Shown here: positions 57,539 to 64,000 of the stretch, one piece after another
Position numbering within the stretch: position 1 is the first letter of the stretch
How the letters are laid out: the number at the start of each line of letters is the position of its first letter
Program-made: the position numbers and the translations under genes
The notes under the pieces: model-generated
What the model saw: the letters and a program-made list of their open reading frames with translations, nothing else
What the model was told of the DNA's origin: nothing
The model's database searches: none
Assembly (NCBI RefSeq): GCF_005843925.1
Contig: NZ_VCBC01000002.1
Location: forward strand, 286,951 to 350,950
Length of the DNA stretch: 64,000 nt
DNA from: Thalassotalea litorea
GTDB lineage: Bacteria > Pseudomonadota > Gammaproteobacteria > Enterobacterales > Alteromonadaceae
Reading direction: 5' to 3'

Positions 57539-57760
57539 ATGAATAACGATACTGTCACAGCGAAGTCAAAATTCAGCATGCATCAGGCACTAAGGTTGAT
57601 TGCCGGGGTGATGATCCTTGTGAGTCTTGCGCTAACGTATTTTGTTCACCCAAATTGGGTGTTTTTTAGCGTATTTATTGCGCTAAACTTAATTCAGTCG
57701 GCATTTACAAAATGGTGCCCTATGATTACGATATTAAAAAAAGCAGGCCTTAAGGAGTAA
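57539..57760 (+). CDS. DUF2892 small membrane protein (YgaP membrane-domain-like)
   Basis: 73 residues with two hydrophobic helices (ALRLIAGVMILVSLALTYFV and WVFFSVFIALNLIQSAF) and a KWCPM motif near the C-terminus. In E. coli YgaP the same domain is fused to a rhodanese domain; here the two are separate, adjacent genes 3 nt apart. GGAG lies 7 nt before the ATG. It may carry sulfur products or a modified thiol across the membrane, which is not established. Confidence 0.87.
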   Translation: MNNDTVTAKSKFSMHQALRLIAGVMILVSLALTYFVHPNWVFFSVFIALNLIQSAFTKWCPMITILKKAGLKE

Positions 57761-57763
57761 TGA

Positions 57764-58111
57764 ATGCTGAAATCAATACCGGAATTAGTCAAAGAAGCCA
57801 GTGCTAACGTAAGAAAAATTAGCGCGGCGCAAGCGCAACAGGAAATGGCGAATAAAGATGCGCTCCTGATTGATGTGCGAGAACCTATTGAACACCAAAA
57901 ACACGCAGTCCCTGGTAGCGTAAATATCCCCAGAGGCGTGCTGGAAATGCAGTTGGTCGAACGAGAAAAAGACCCTGCAAGGCCTATCTATTTGCACTGT
58001 GCCACCTCCGGCAGAGCGACCTTCGCGGCAGAGCAACTGGCCCGGGTTGGCTATAAAGACGTAACGGTAATCAGCTGTAAATTTGCCGATATTGTTGAAT
58101 CCTTTAGTTAA
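57764..58111 (+). CDS. Rhodanese-like sulfurtransferase
   Basis: 115 residues with a single rhodanese domain: ALLIDVREPIEHQKHAVPGS and the active-site loop LHCATSGRATFAA, with the nucleophilic Cys near residue 81. A second Cys occurs in VISCKFAD. There is no signal peptide, so it acts in the cytoplasm, moving sulfane sulfur between thiols. Next to a persulfide-type regulator it probably detoxifies or relays reactive sulfur. A terminator follows. Confidence 0.92.
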   Translation: MLKSIPELVKEASANVRKISAAQAQQEMANKDALLIDVREPIEHQKHAVPGSVNIPRGVLEMQLVEREKDPARPIYLHCATSGRATFAAEQLARVGYKDVTVISCKFADIVESFS

Positions 58112-58121
58112 AATTTATCCA

Positions 58122-58154
58122 GTTCAGGCTCACCAAAGAGCCTGAACTTTTGTT
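58122..58154 (+). terminator. Rho-independent terminator after the rhodanese gene
   Basis: GTTCAGGCTC pairs perfectly with GAGCCTGAAC around ACCAAA, followed by TTTTGTT. It is 10 nt past the rhodanese stop. Confidence 0.92.
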
Positions 58155-58366
58155 CAATAGCGTACCGAGAATGTTTAAAACATTCATCCCACCTCCTAGT
58201 GAATTCTCTTGTTGTGATCCAAAGCCGTCAAAGTTTTTAACCATCAGAGCGACTCTAAGCCTTATTGACACAAAATCCGAAAAAATATTTTGCATGGTCT
58301 AGACTTAAAATATTTCGTGATCCCGCCGTACACATCAACTCAAGAAACAACAAAAGGTATATTCCT

Positions 58367-58891
58367 ATGGCTAACCTGAGAATATTAATCGCTGTCGTCG
58401 TGCTAACTTTATCAGCGTGTTCCAGCGTCAATGATGACATAGAGATCATGTCTGATGTCGATCCTAAAGTAGATTTTATCGGCTACGATACGTTCGCCTG
58501 GATGGGCTCTGCGGTGGTTGCATTTGATGAACAAGGACAGTGGGAGCCACCGGGGTTTGATGCGGATAAAGAAGTTAAGTTCTATATCGATCGCGAACTA
58601 CGCGCACGAGAAATGAACGAGGACTCCTATAACCCAGATATGCTGGTGACTTATGTTGCCGGAGTGGATATGGACAACATCGAAGAGATTAACGCCAAAG
58701 ATAGCACGTTACCTAGTTTGTCTAACGTACCCAAAGCGGCTTTGGTCATTGTATTTTTTGATGCGCAAACCGGCCAACCAATCTGGTATGGTGCCGCAGA
58801 AGGCGAGGTTCAGGAAAATCAGAGTGTGATGGATACCAAAGAGCGCCTTGACTATGCCGTGTCGAAAATAATGGATGAGTTTCCGAAATAA
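58367..58891 (+). CDS. DUF4136-type lipoprotein
   Basis: 174 residues from the ATG at 58367; the longer frame from 58265 adds residues before the signal peptide. The lipobox is VVVLTLSACSS. The mature part has the pattern YDTFAWMGSAVVAF, FYIDRELRAREMNEDSYNPD and MLVTYVAGVDM, which resembles DUF4136, a domain of secreted bacterial lipoproteins of unknown role. Residues 2-3 after Cys are Ser-Val, so outer-membrane sorting is expected. Confidence 0.8.
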   Translation: MANLRILIAVVVLTLSACSSVNDDIEIMSDVDPKVDFIGYDTFAWMGSAVVAFDEQGQWEPPGFDADKEVKFYIDRELRAREMNEDSYNPDMLVTYVAGVDMDNIEEINAKDSTLPSLSNVPKAALVIVFFDAQTGQPIWYGAAEGEVQENQSVMDTKERLDYAVSKIMDEFPK

Positions 58892-58963
58892 CGGTTATTG
58901 ATGCAAGTCTGATCTTTTCCCTGACTTGCTCGTATAATTTTAAATCATGCGTTACGGGTTTTA

Positions 58964-59683
58964 ATGATGGATGGATATCTTTCAGGTTTGGCGTTACTTC
59001 CTATCTTGCTGCTGCAAGGGAAACAAGTTCGCAGGCAAACCCCCGTGCTTCCAGAACCTGTCGGGCCTCGTATCGGCGTAGGTGGTCATGGTAAACCTCT
59101 GAAGCTATTGATTGTTGGAGACTCTGCCGCGGCCGGCGTAGGCACTCATCAACAAGATACTGCGCTGTTAGGGCAAACATTAGAGCATCTGAAGCAGTCG
59201 TTCGAAGTAAGTTATCAGCTCATTGCACGATCGGGTGCCACTACCGCAGAGACGTTGACGGTATTGGAGACCCTGCCAAGCCAATCGTTTGATACAGTAA
59301 TTACTTCCCTTGGTGTCAATGACGTTACCAGCTCAGTTACCTTGTCTACCTGGAGACAACAGCAAGCAATGTTAAGAAGCCTGCTTCAGGATAAATTTAA
59401 TGCGAAACAAGCGATCATAACCAAGGTCCCACCAATGCACCGATTTCCGGCGTTACCGAACCCGTTACGCTGGTACCTGGGAGACAGAGCTAAGCGCTTT
59501 AATGATATATTGACTCAGGATGTAGAATTAGAGCATAGGTGCCAACTGCTCAATTTAGAAATCGCCGAAAAACATATTCCGATGGCCAGTGACGGCTTTC
59601 ACCCTGGACCCGATATCTACCATCGCTGGGGAAAAAGAAGCGCTTACTTGATTAAGCGATTTCATTGTGAACATTCAAATTAA
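58964..59683 (+). CDS. SGNH/GDSL-family hydrolase
   Basis: 239 residues (238 from the second ATG). The N-terminal ~20 residues are hydrophobic and may anchor it. Block I is LLIVGDSAAAGVGTHQQD with the catalytic Ser, block III is SLGVNDVTSS, and block V is DGFHPGPDIYHRWG with Asp and His. Substrates of this family range from lipids to acetylated glycans, so a precise role is not assigned. Confidence 0.9.
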   Translation: MMDGYLSGLALLPILLLQGKQVRRQTPVLPEPVGPRIGVGGHGKPLKLLIVGDSAAAGVGTHQQDTALLGQTLEHLKQSFEVSYQLIARSGATTAETLTVLETLPSQSFDTVITSLGVNDVTSSVTLSTWRQQQAMLRSLLQDKFNAKQAIITKVPPMHRFPALPNPLRWYLGDRAKRFNDILTQDVELEHRCQLLNLEIAEKHIPMASDGFHPGPDIYHRWGKRSAYLIKRFHCEHSN

Positions 59684-59695
59684 ACAATCCAACAC

Positions 59696-60910
59696 TCATG
59701 GCGATATGTATTCTGCAATCCCTAAAGCTTCTTGCACGAAATTGCACTCAGCATTTCTTCCTTCGGTTTGATAGAGAAAATCCGCTTCATCTTTAAGGAG
59801 AGTTTTGGATTGGATTTCTCCGTAAATGTCCATATATTCAAGCCACTTTCGAGCTAGCCCTTCATCAAAGTGCAGCATGATAAAAGACTCGTCACGAGCT
59901 GTACTCATATTGTCCTGCCGAAGTCTATTTCGATTTTTAACCGATGTTGCCAATCCTTCCGAATTGCCTTTGGACTCATATACGATGGACTGCAAAGTCG
60001 TACCAACCGTCCTATTGAATGTTGATTTACTTCTATCAAAAAGTTGATCCCCCAGAACCAAGCAAGCTTCTGAACGAATAACATCATCCGAATTCGCTTT
60101 GCACCATTTTATTATCGGGCTCACCAATGGCACATTTTGAAAATTGAACACAAGCCCATCTGAAACGTTTAGACTAAAATCACTTACCTCAGCACCTTTC
60201 AAAGCTTGAGTGTAAATCAAAACCCTTTCTCCAAACCTTTCGTTAAAAAAAGATGCCTGTTCCATTAGCTCGATATGAGCTATTGCTTCTTCATCTACCC
60301 CTTTCGAAAGAAAAAATAAAACTGCTGAAAAATATAGCGCCGCATTATTACTGTCTGATATCAATAATTCACTAATCAGCGATTCTCTGCACCTTGTATC
60401 CTTAGAACCAATACAGGCAATGATGATATCGTTAGAAACAATTGGATTGCCAGGGTGTTTTACGTGATGCTCTATCAACAAGTCAAATCTTGTTTTATTT
60501 TCAGGTGGTGTTGCAAAAAGGGCATAATGAAGTGGTTTTGCGGAGGTTAACTGCTTTTCTCTCGCTAGTATTCGCTTGGATTCATAAATTTCAATATATT
60601 TTTGAAACTTAGTTTTTCGATCCTCATGACCATACATTGATTCCGGGAGACAATCTAAAAAATCCGGCTCTGCATCATCGATCTCAAATGAGCTTCCTCG
60701 TTCGTTCTGAAGTTCCATTGATTGGTGCAAACCTTCTTTCTTCGTATCGTCCGAGTCAGTTTGATTTACATCATTTGCATTTCCTGTATTGATATACGTA
60801 TTTGGGATTAAGCTATTGGCTGATTCTAATTGACGGTTGTTAGACCACGTCCACAAGAACCAAGCTGAAATGACGAACAAAACTACCGTTACAAGTCCTT
60901 TTTTAAGCAT
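59696..60910 (-). CDS. Membrane-anchored protein of unknown function
   Basis: 404 residues from the ATG at 60910 (MLKKGLVTVVLFVISAWFLW, a clear N-terminal anchor); the frame is open to 60997. After a low-complexity linker the rest is soluble and helical, with DCLPESMYGHEDRKTKFQKY and IELMEQASFFNERFGERVL, without a motif that I know. Convergent with the SGNH gene by 12 nt. Six or more Cys in the soluble part may form disulfides if it is periplasmic. Confidence 0.68.
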   Translation of the reverse strand: MLKKGLVTVVLFVISAWFLWTWSNNRQLESANSLIPNTYINTGNANDVNQTDSDDTKKEGLHQSMELQNERGSSFEIDDAEPDFLDCLPESMYGHEDRKTKFQKYIEIYESKRILAREKQLTSAKPLHYALFATPPENKTRFDLLIEHHVKHPGNPIVSNDIIIACIGSKDTRCRESLISELLISDSNNAALYFSAVLFFLSKGVDEEAIAHIELMEQASFFNERFGERVLIYTQALKGAEVSDFSLNVSDGLVFNFQNVPLVSPIIKWCKANSDDVIRSEACLVLGDQLFDRSKSTFNRTVGTTLQSIVYESKGNSEGLATSVKNRNRLRQDNMSTARDESFIMLHFDEGLARKWLEYMDIYGEIQSKTLLKDEADFLYQTEGRNAECNFVQEALGIAEYISP

Positions 60911-61215
60911 TGTTGAGATCTCTTTCTTACAACACAAGCAAGAACTGACTATATAACATTGAACCTTGGTTTTAAACAACAACCAGTTAATCCTCATGGA
61001 GTCAGTCTGTTACATACGATTTATGGCTATCTTCGGTAGTTCCCAGTAATAAAAAGTGTAAATTCCATCTGCCCGAATATGGTTATTAGAAATTTGTTAC
61101 AAGACCACATTAATACTAGGGTTATCTATCGTTATCACGTAAAATTCAGCCATAAATTTTTATCAAACCCATTAGAGAATTAAGTCGCTAAAAATGCGAC
61201 TTAAAGAGTAGTGAG

Positions 61216-62619
61216 ATGATGGCAACCAAAAACACCTTTGTACCCGAATTATTGTCCCCAGCTGGCAGCTTAAAGAACATGCGTTATGCGTTTGCTTATG
61301 GCGCAGATGCCGTTTATGCCGGACAGCCAAGATACAGTCTGAGAGTTCGTAACAACGAGTTTAACCATGAAAACCTGAAAACAGGGATCGATGAAGCACA
61401 CGCCCTTGGTAAAAAATTATACGTTGTTTGTAATATTCAGCCTCACAACTCCAAACTAACAACCTTTATCGACGATCTCAGACCGATTATTGATATGGAA
61501 CCCGATGCTCTGATTATGTCTGATCCTGGCTTAATTATGATGGTTCGGGAAACATTTCCACAAATGCCAATTCATTTATCGGTACAAGCCAATGCGGTTA
61601 ACTGGGCAACGGTAAAATTCTGGGCCGCAAATGGCGTTGAGCGTGTCATTGTTTCCAGGGAACTTTCATTAGAAGAAATTACAGAAATTCGCGAACACTG
61701 CCCTGAAACTGAATTGGAAGTCTTTGTTCATGGTGCTCTATGCATGGCCTATTCTGGCCGTTGCTTACTTTCCGGATATATCAATAAGCGAGACCCGAAT
61801 CAGGGAACCTGCACCAATGCTTGTCGTTGGGAGTACAAGGTCGAAAAAGGCAAAGAGGACGAGGTCGGTCAAATCGTTGAAGAATTTGACCCTAACCAAA
61901 CCCAGTCTGTGGAAGTTCAAGAACAGCGTCCTGATGTCGCTATTGGGAAAGGTAAGCCTATTGATGAAATGGTTCTGCTTTCAGAAAGCCATCGTCCAGA
62001 AGATAAAATGGCGGCATTTGAAGATGAACATGGTACTTACATCATGAACTCCAAAGATCTTCGCGCAGTTCAACATGTTGAGCGCCTGACTCAAATGGGC
62101 GTACATTCATTGAAAATAGAAGGTCGTACTAAATCATTTTATTACTGTGCGCGCACCGCTCAGGTTTATCGTAAGGCTATAGACGATGCTGTAGCTGGCA
62201 AACCGTTTGATCAAAATTTAATGGGCACTTTAGAGAACCTGGCGCATAGAGGTTATACGGAAGGTTTCCTGCGACGTCATACTCATGATAGTTATCAGAA
62301 TTACGATTATGGTTATTCGGTTTCTACCAGCCAACAATTTGTTGGTGAGTTTACCGGTATTCGCCGTGGCGATTTGGCAGAACTTGAAGTTAAGAACAAG
62401 TTCATTGTTGGCGACAAGCTTGAATTGATGACACCTCAAGGTAATGTCACATTTACCCTGGAGCATATGGAAAACCGAAAAGCAGAATCAATCGATGACG
62501 CTAAAGGCAGTGGCCATATCGTTTATATTCCGGTACCTGCAGATTTAGATTTGCAATATGCTTTGCTAATGCGAAACCTGAACGATGGTCAGGATACCCG
62601 TAATCCTCAAGGTAAATAA
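61216..62619 (+). CDS. trhP: tRNA 5-hydroxyuridine synthesis protein TrhP (YegQ, U32 family)
   Basis: 467 residues (466 from the second ATG). The U32 signature lies in EVFVHGALCMAYSGRCLLSG, and three more Cys follow nearby: NQGTCTNACRWEYK, which together may ligate an Fe-S cluster. TrhP acts with prephenate-derived cofactors in making 5-hydroxyuridine at tRNA wobble position 34. It is 2 nt upstream of a ferredoxin gene, which suits an Fe-S enzyme. The peptidase annotation of older databases is likely wrong. Confidence 0.94.
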   Translation: MMATKNTFVPELLSPAGSLKNMRYAFAYGADAVYAGQPRYSLRVRNNEFNHENLKTGIDEAHALGKKLYVVCNIQPHNSKLTTFIDDLRPIIDMEPDALIMSDPGLIMMVRETFPQMPIHLSVQANAVNWATVKFWAANGVERVIVSRELSLEEITEIREHCPETELEVFVHGALCMAYSGRCLLSGYINKRDPNQGTCTNACRWEYKVEKGKEDEVGQIVEEFDPNQTQSVEVQEQRPDVAIGKGKPIDEMVLLSESHRPEDKMAAFEDEHGTYIMNSKDLRAVQHVERLTQMGVHSLKIEGRTKSFYYCARTAQVYRKAIDDAVAGKPFDQNLMGTLENLAHRGYTEGFLRRHTHDSYQNYDYGYSVSTSQQFVGEFTGIRRGDLAELEVKNKFIVGDKLELMTPQGNVTFTLEHMENRKAESIDDAKGSGHIVYIPVPADLDLQYALLMRNLNDGQDTRNPQGK

Positions 62620-62621
62620 CG

Positions 62622-62876
62622 ATGGCGTTGTTAATTACTAAAAAATGTATCAATTGTGATATGTGTGTACCGGAATGCCCAAATGATGCAATATCTATGG
62701 GCAAATCCATCTTTGAAATCAATCCTGACCTTTGCACAGAATGTAAAGGCCACTATGACAAGCCAACATGCCAATCGGTATGCCCTATCAGCAAATGCAT
62801 CATTACCGATCCAAATCACATCGAAACCGAAGACCAGCTGTACGAAAAATATGTGGTCGTTCAGGGGTTGGCGTAA
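62622..62876 (+). CDS. yfhL: YfhL-type 2[4Fe-4S] ferredoxin
   Basis: 84 residues with CINCDMCVPECPNDAI and CTECKGHYDKPTCQSVCPISKC, which give two 4Fe-4S clusters, one with the extended loop of YfhL. It is a low-potential electron carrier in the cytoplasm. It follows trhP by 2 nt, so co-expression is expected and it could feed electrons to TrhP or similar Fe-S enzymes. Confidence 0.95.
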   Translation: MALLITKKCINCDMCVPECPNDAISMGKSIFEINPDLCTECKGHYDKPTCQSVCPISKCIITDPNHIETEDQLYEKYVVVQGLA

Positions 62877-62900
62877 ACGAAAATTAGGTATGAGGTGGAG

Positions 62901-63451
62901 TTGACGACATTCGTCAATGGTTTTGGTCATGGATGACCTATATGCTAAAAATGCACAAATACATGGATGTATGCAGGTAGAATAACGCACAAGTATATGG
63001 ATGTGCGCAGGTAGAATAACGCAGGAGCAGTTATCGAGGAGCAGTTATCGAGGAGCAATATTTTGGTGGAGTCGAATCAAAATACGATTCGAGGTTGGAG
63101 TCGAAATACAAAGCATTTCGAAGAATTAGCTACCTAAACGCGACGGTGAGAGCGTTTACTCCCTCCTCGGTAGACTCCACCCAAAATGCGACGCAGGGAG
63201 TATTTTCTCCATCTGCGCTCGCTTCCCTGAAACGCAAAAAGCACGCTCATCTGAACGGGCTTCTTTATTTGTGATTCTTCCACTGATATTCAATATTTAC
63301 GCGGCCTAGCGATTATGTCCAGGGATGGACGGTAAAGCGACGTTTCATGGATGGTTAAACGTCGCAAAGCTACAGGGATGTAGTGAATGTCGAAAATGCA
63401 CAAATACATGGATGTATGCAGGTAGAATAACGCACAAGTATATGGATGTAT
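62901..63451. repeat. Family of small hairpins with shared GGAT loop
   Basis: At least six short palindromes share the loop core GGAT but differ in stem: GGTCATGGATGACC (62925-62938), ATACATGGATGTAT (62959-62972 and 63404-63417), GTCCAGGGATGGAC (63317-63330), CTACAGGGATGTAG (63370-63383), and a longer one, GCGACGTTT / AAACGTCGC (63337-63365), with ATGGATG in its loop. Imperfect versions lie at 62994 and 63439. The first is preceded by TTGACGA-CAT-TCGTCAA (62901-62917). The stems covary, so the folded form seems to matter. Confidence 0.75.
62948..63266. repeat. Long direct repeat A downstream of the rRNA operon (319 bp)
   Basis: This copy matches 63393-63679 nearly throughout. It has one extra ~30-bp unit (a hairpin TCGAATC-GATTCGA before the shared TCGAAAT-ATTTCGA hairpin) and ends in a decayed form of the 5S terminator (GCACGCTC...GAACGGGC). 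No ORF is supported in it. Confidence 0.88.
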
Positions 63452-63679
63452 GCAGGTAGAATAACGCAGGAGCAGTTATCGAGGAGCAGTTATCGAGGAG
63501 CAATTTTTGGTGGAGTCGAAATACAAAGCATTTCGAAGAATTAGCTACCTAAACGCGACGGTGAGAGCGTTTACTCCCTCCTCGGTAGACTGCACCCAAA
63601 ATGCGACGCAGGGAGTATTTTCTCCATCTGCGCTAGCTTCCCTCAAACGCAAAAAGCCCGCTCAAATGAGCGGGCTTTT
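63393..63679. repeat. Long direct repeat B downstream of the rRNA operon (287 bp)
   Basis: This copy runs into the intact terminator of the 5S gene. Like copy A it holds doubled units (ATGGATGTATGCAGGTAG and GAGCAGTTATCGAG). Since A ends in a broken version of the same terminator, A was probably once also next to a 5S gene. Confidence 0.88.
63654..63677 (-). terminator. Rho-independent terminator after the distal 5S gene
   Basis: AAGCCCGCTCA / TGAGCGGGCTT is an 11-bp stem with a two-base loop, flanked by A and T runs on both sides. On the minus strand it follows the 5S gene at once, so it ends the rRNA transcript. Confidence 0.93.
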
Positions 63680-63690
63680 CTGAATTAGGA

Positions 63691-63806
63691 GCCTAGCGAT
63701 GACCTACTCTCACATGGGAACTCCCACACTACCATCGGCGCAATTGCGTTTCACTTCTGAGTTCGGCATGGGATCAGGTGGTTCCACAACGCTATTGTCG
63801 CTAGAC
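63691..63806 (-). rRNA. rrf: 5S ribosomal RNA (distal copy)
   Basis: The minus strand reads GTCTAGCGACAATAG... and contains CCATGCCGAACTCAGAAGTG and GCGCCGATGGTAGTGTGGG, both highly conserved in bacterial 5S rRNA, and ends GTCATCGCTAGGC, which pairs with the 5' end. The length is about 116 nt. It is the second of two tandem 5S genes, 240 nt apart, at the end of an rRNA operon. Confidence 0.96.
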
Positions 63807-63893
63807 AAAAACTGGTTTAATTTTGAATAATGTCTGAATCAACCAATTCGATTCAAACCTCATTTAAAATGAAACGTTATGTTTTAAGTTGAA

Positions 63894-63917
63894 AAGCCCG
63901 CTCAAATGAGCGGGCTT
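63894..63917 (-). terminator. Rho-independent terminator between the two 5S genes
   Basis: It is the same 11-bp stem as at 63654-63677, between the proximal and distal 5S genes. Transcription must read through it, or start again, for the distal 5S to be made. Confidence 0.9.
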
Positions 63918-63930
63918 TTCTGAATTTGAA

Positions 63931-64000
63931 GCCTAGCGATGACCTACTCTCACATGGGAACTCCCACACTACCATCGGCGCAATTGCGTTTCACTTCTGA
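63931..64000 (-). rRNA. rrf: 5S ribosomal RNA (proximal copy, partial)
   Basis: The last 70 nt of the window are identical to the 3' half of the distal 5S gene (GCCTAGCGATGACC... to TTTCACTTCTGA). The 5' half lies outside. The spacer before it shares the terminator and flanks, so the pair arose by a 240-bp tandem duplication. The 23S and 16S genes are expected to the right. Confidence 0.95.

Noticed and set aside
63931..64000. Second tRNA or small RNA at the window end
   Set aside because: The sequence is identical to the 3' half of the complete 5S gene, so it is a partial second 5S.

Overview
The window is about 64 kb of chromosome from a marine-type gammaproteobacterium, most likely order Alteromonadales. 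The evidence is the gene orders (leuS-lptE-holA-nadD-rsfS-rlmH-mrdA-mrdB-rlpA-dacA-dat-ybeD-lipB-lipA and ribH-nusB-thiL-pgpA), the FlrB/FlrC-type flagellar regulators, and an AT-leaning base composition. I cannot fix the genus from the sequence alone.

Layout. (1) 1-11.7 kb, minus strand: one tightly packed surface-polysaccharide cluster. A WecA-type initiating phosphotransferase is followed by an ABC-dependent capsule exporter (KpsD/Wza-like, KpsM, KpsT, KpsE/Wzz-like), two sulfotransferases and four glycosyltransferases, the last cut by the window edge. Together they look like the machinery for a sulfated capsule or exopolysaccharide. (2) 12.2-22.4 kb: a peptide symporter preceded by a MITE-like repeat; the pgpA/thiL/nusB/ribH block; mlaA; then an orphan flrC-flrB pair and a FlgD-like gene that lacks the usual FlgD N-terminus. 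(3) 22.4-29.9 kb: a 7.4-kb integrative element in the 3' end of tRNA-Arg(CCU). It has a P4-type integrase, an AlpA regulator, a YagK/YfjJ (inovirus Gp2-like) protein, several unrecognised cargo genes, a 25-bp iteron-like array and a 21-bp duplicated attachment site. (4) 30.2-47.9 kb: a Lon-family protease, a zinc-ribbon protein, then the long plus-strand cell-envelope, translation and lipoate block. A second MITE-like copy sits directly against the start of dat. (5) 47.9-52.4 kb: MFS transporter, aroC, prmB, smrB and sixA. (6) 52.6-58.2 kb: a BigR/YgaV-like ArsR regulator divergent from DUF2892 and rhodanese genes and co-directional with an RND efflux pair, with a striking repeated dyad between them; probably a persulfide- or sulfur-responsive module. 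(7) 58.3-62.9 kb: a lipoprotein, an SGNH hydrolase, an unknown anchored protein, and trhP(yegQ)-yfhL. (8) 62.9-64 kb: repeat-rich DNA made of small hairpins with a shared loop and two ~300-bp direct repeats, then the 3' end of an rRNA operon on the minus strand with two tandem 5S genes, each with its own terminator.

The best places to look for something undescribed are the integrated element (cargo genes and iteron array), the divergent sulfur-response module with its tandem operator, the FlgD-like/FlrBC cluster, and the hairpin family downstream of the rRNA operon.
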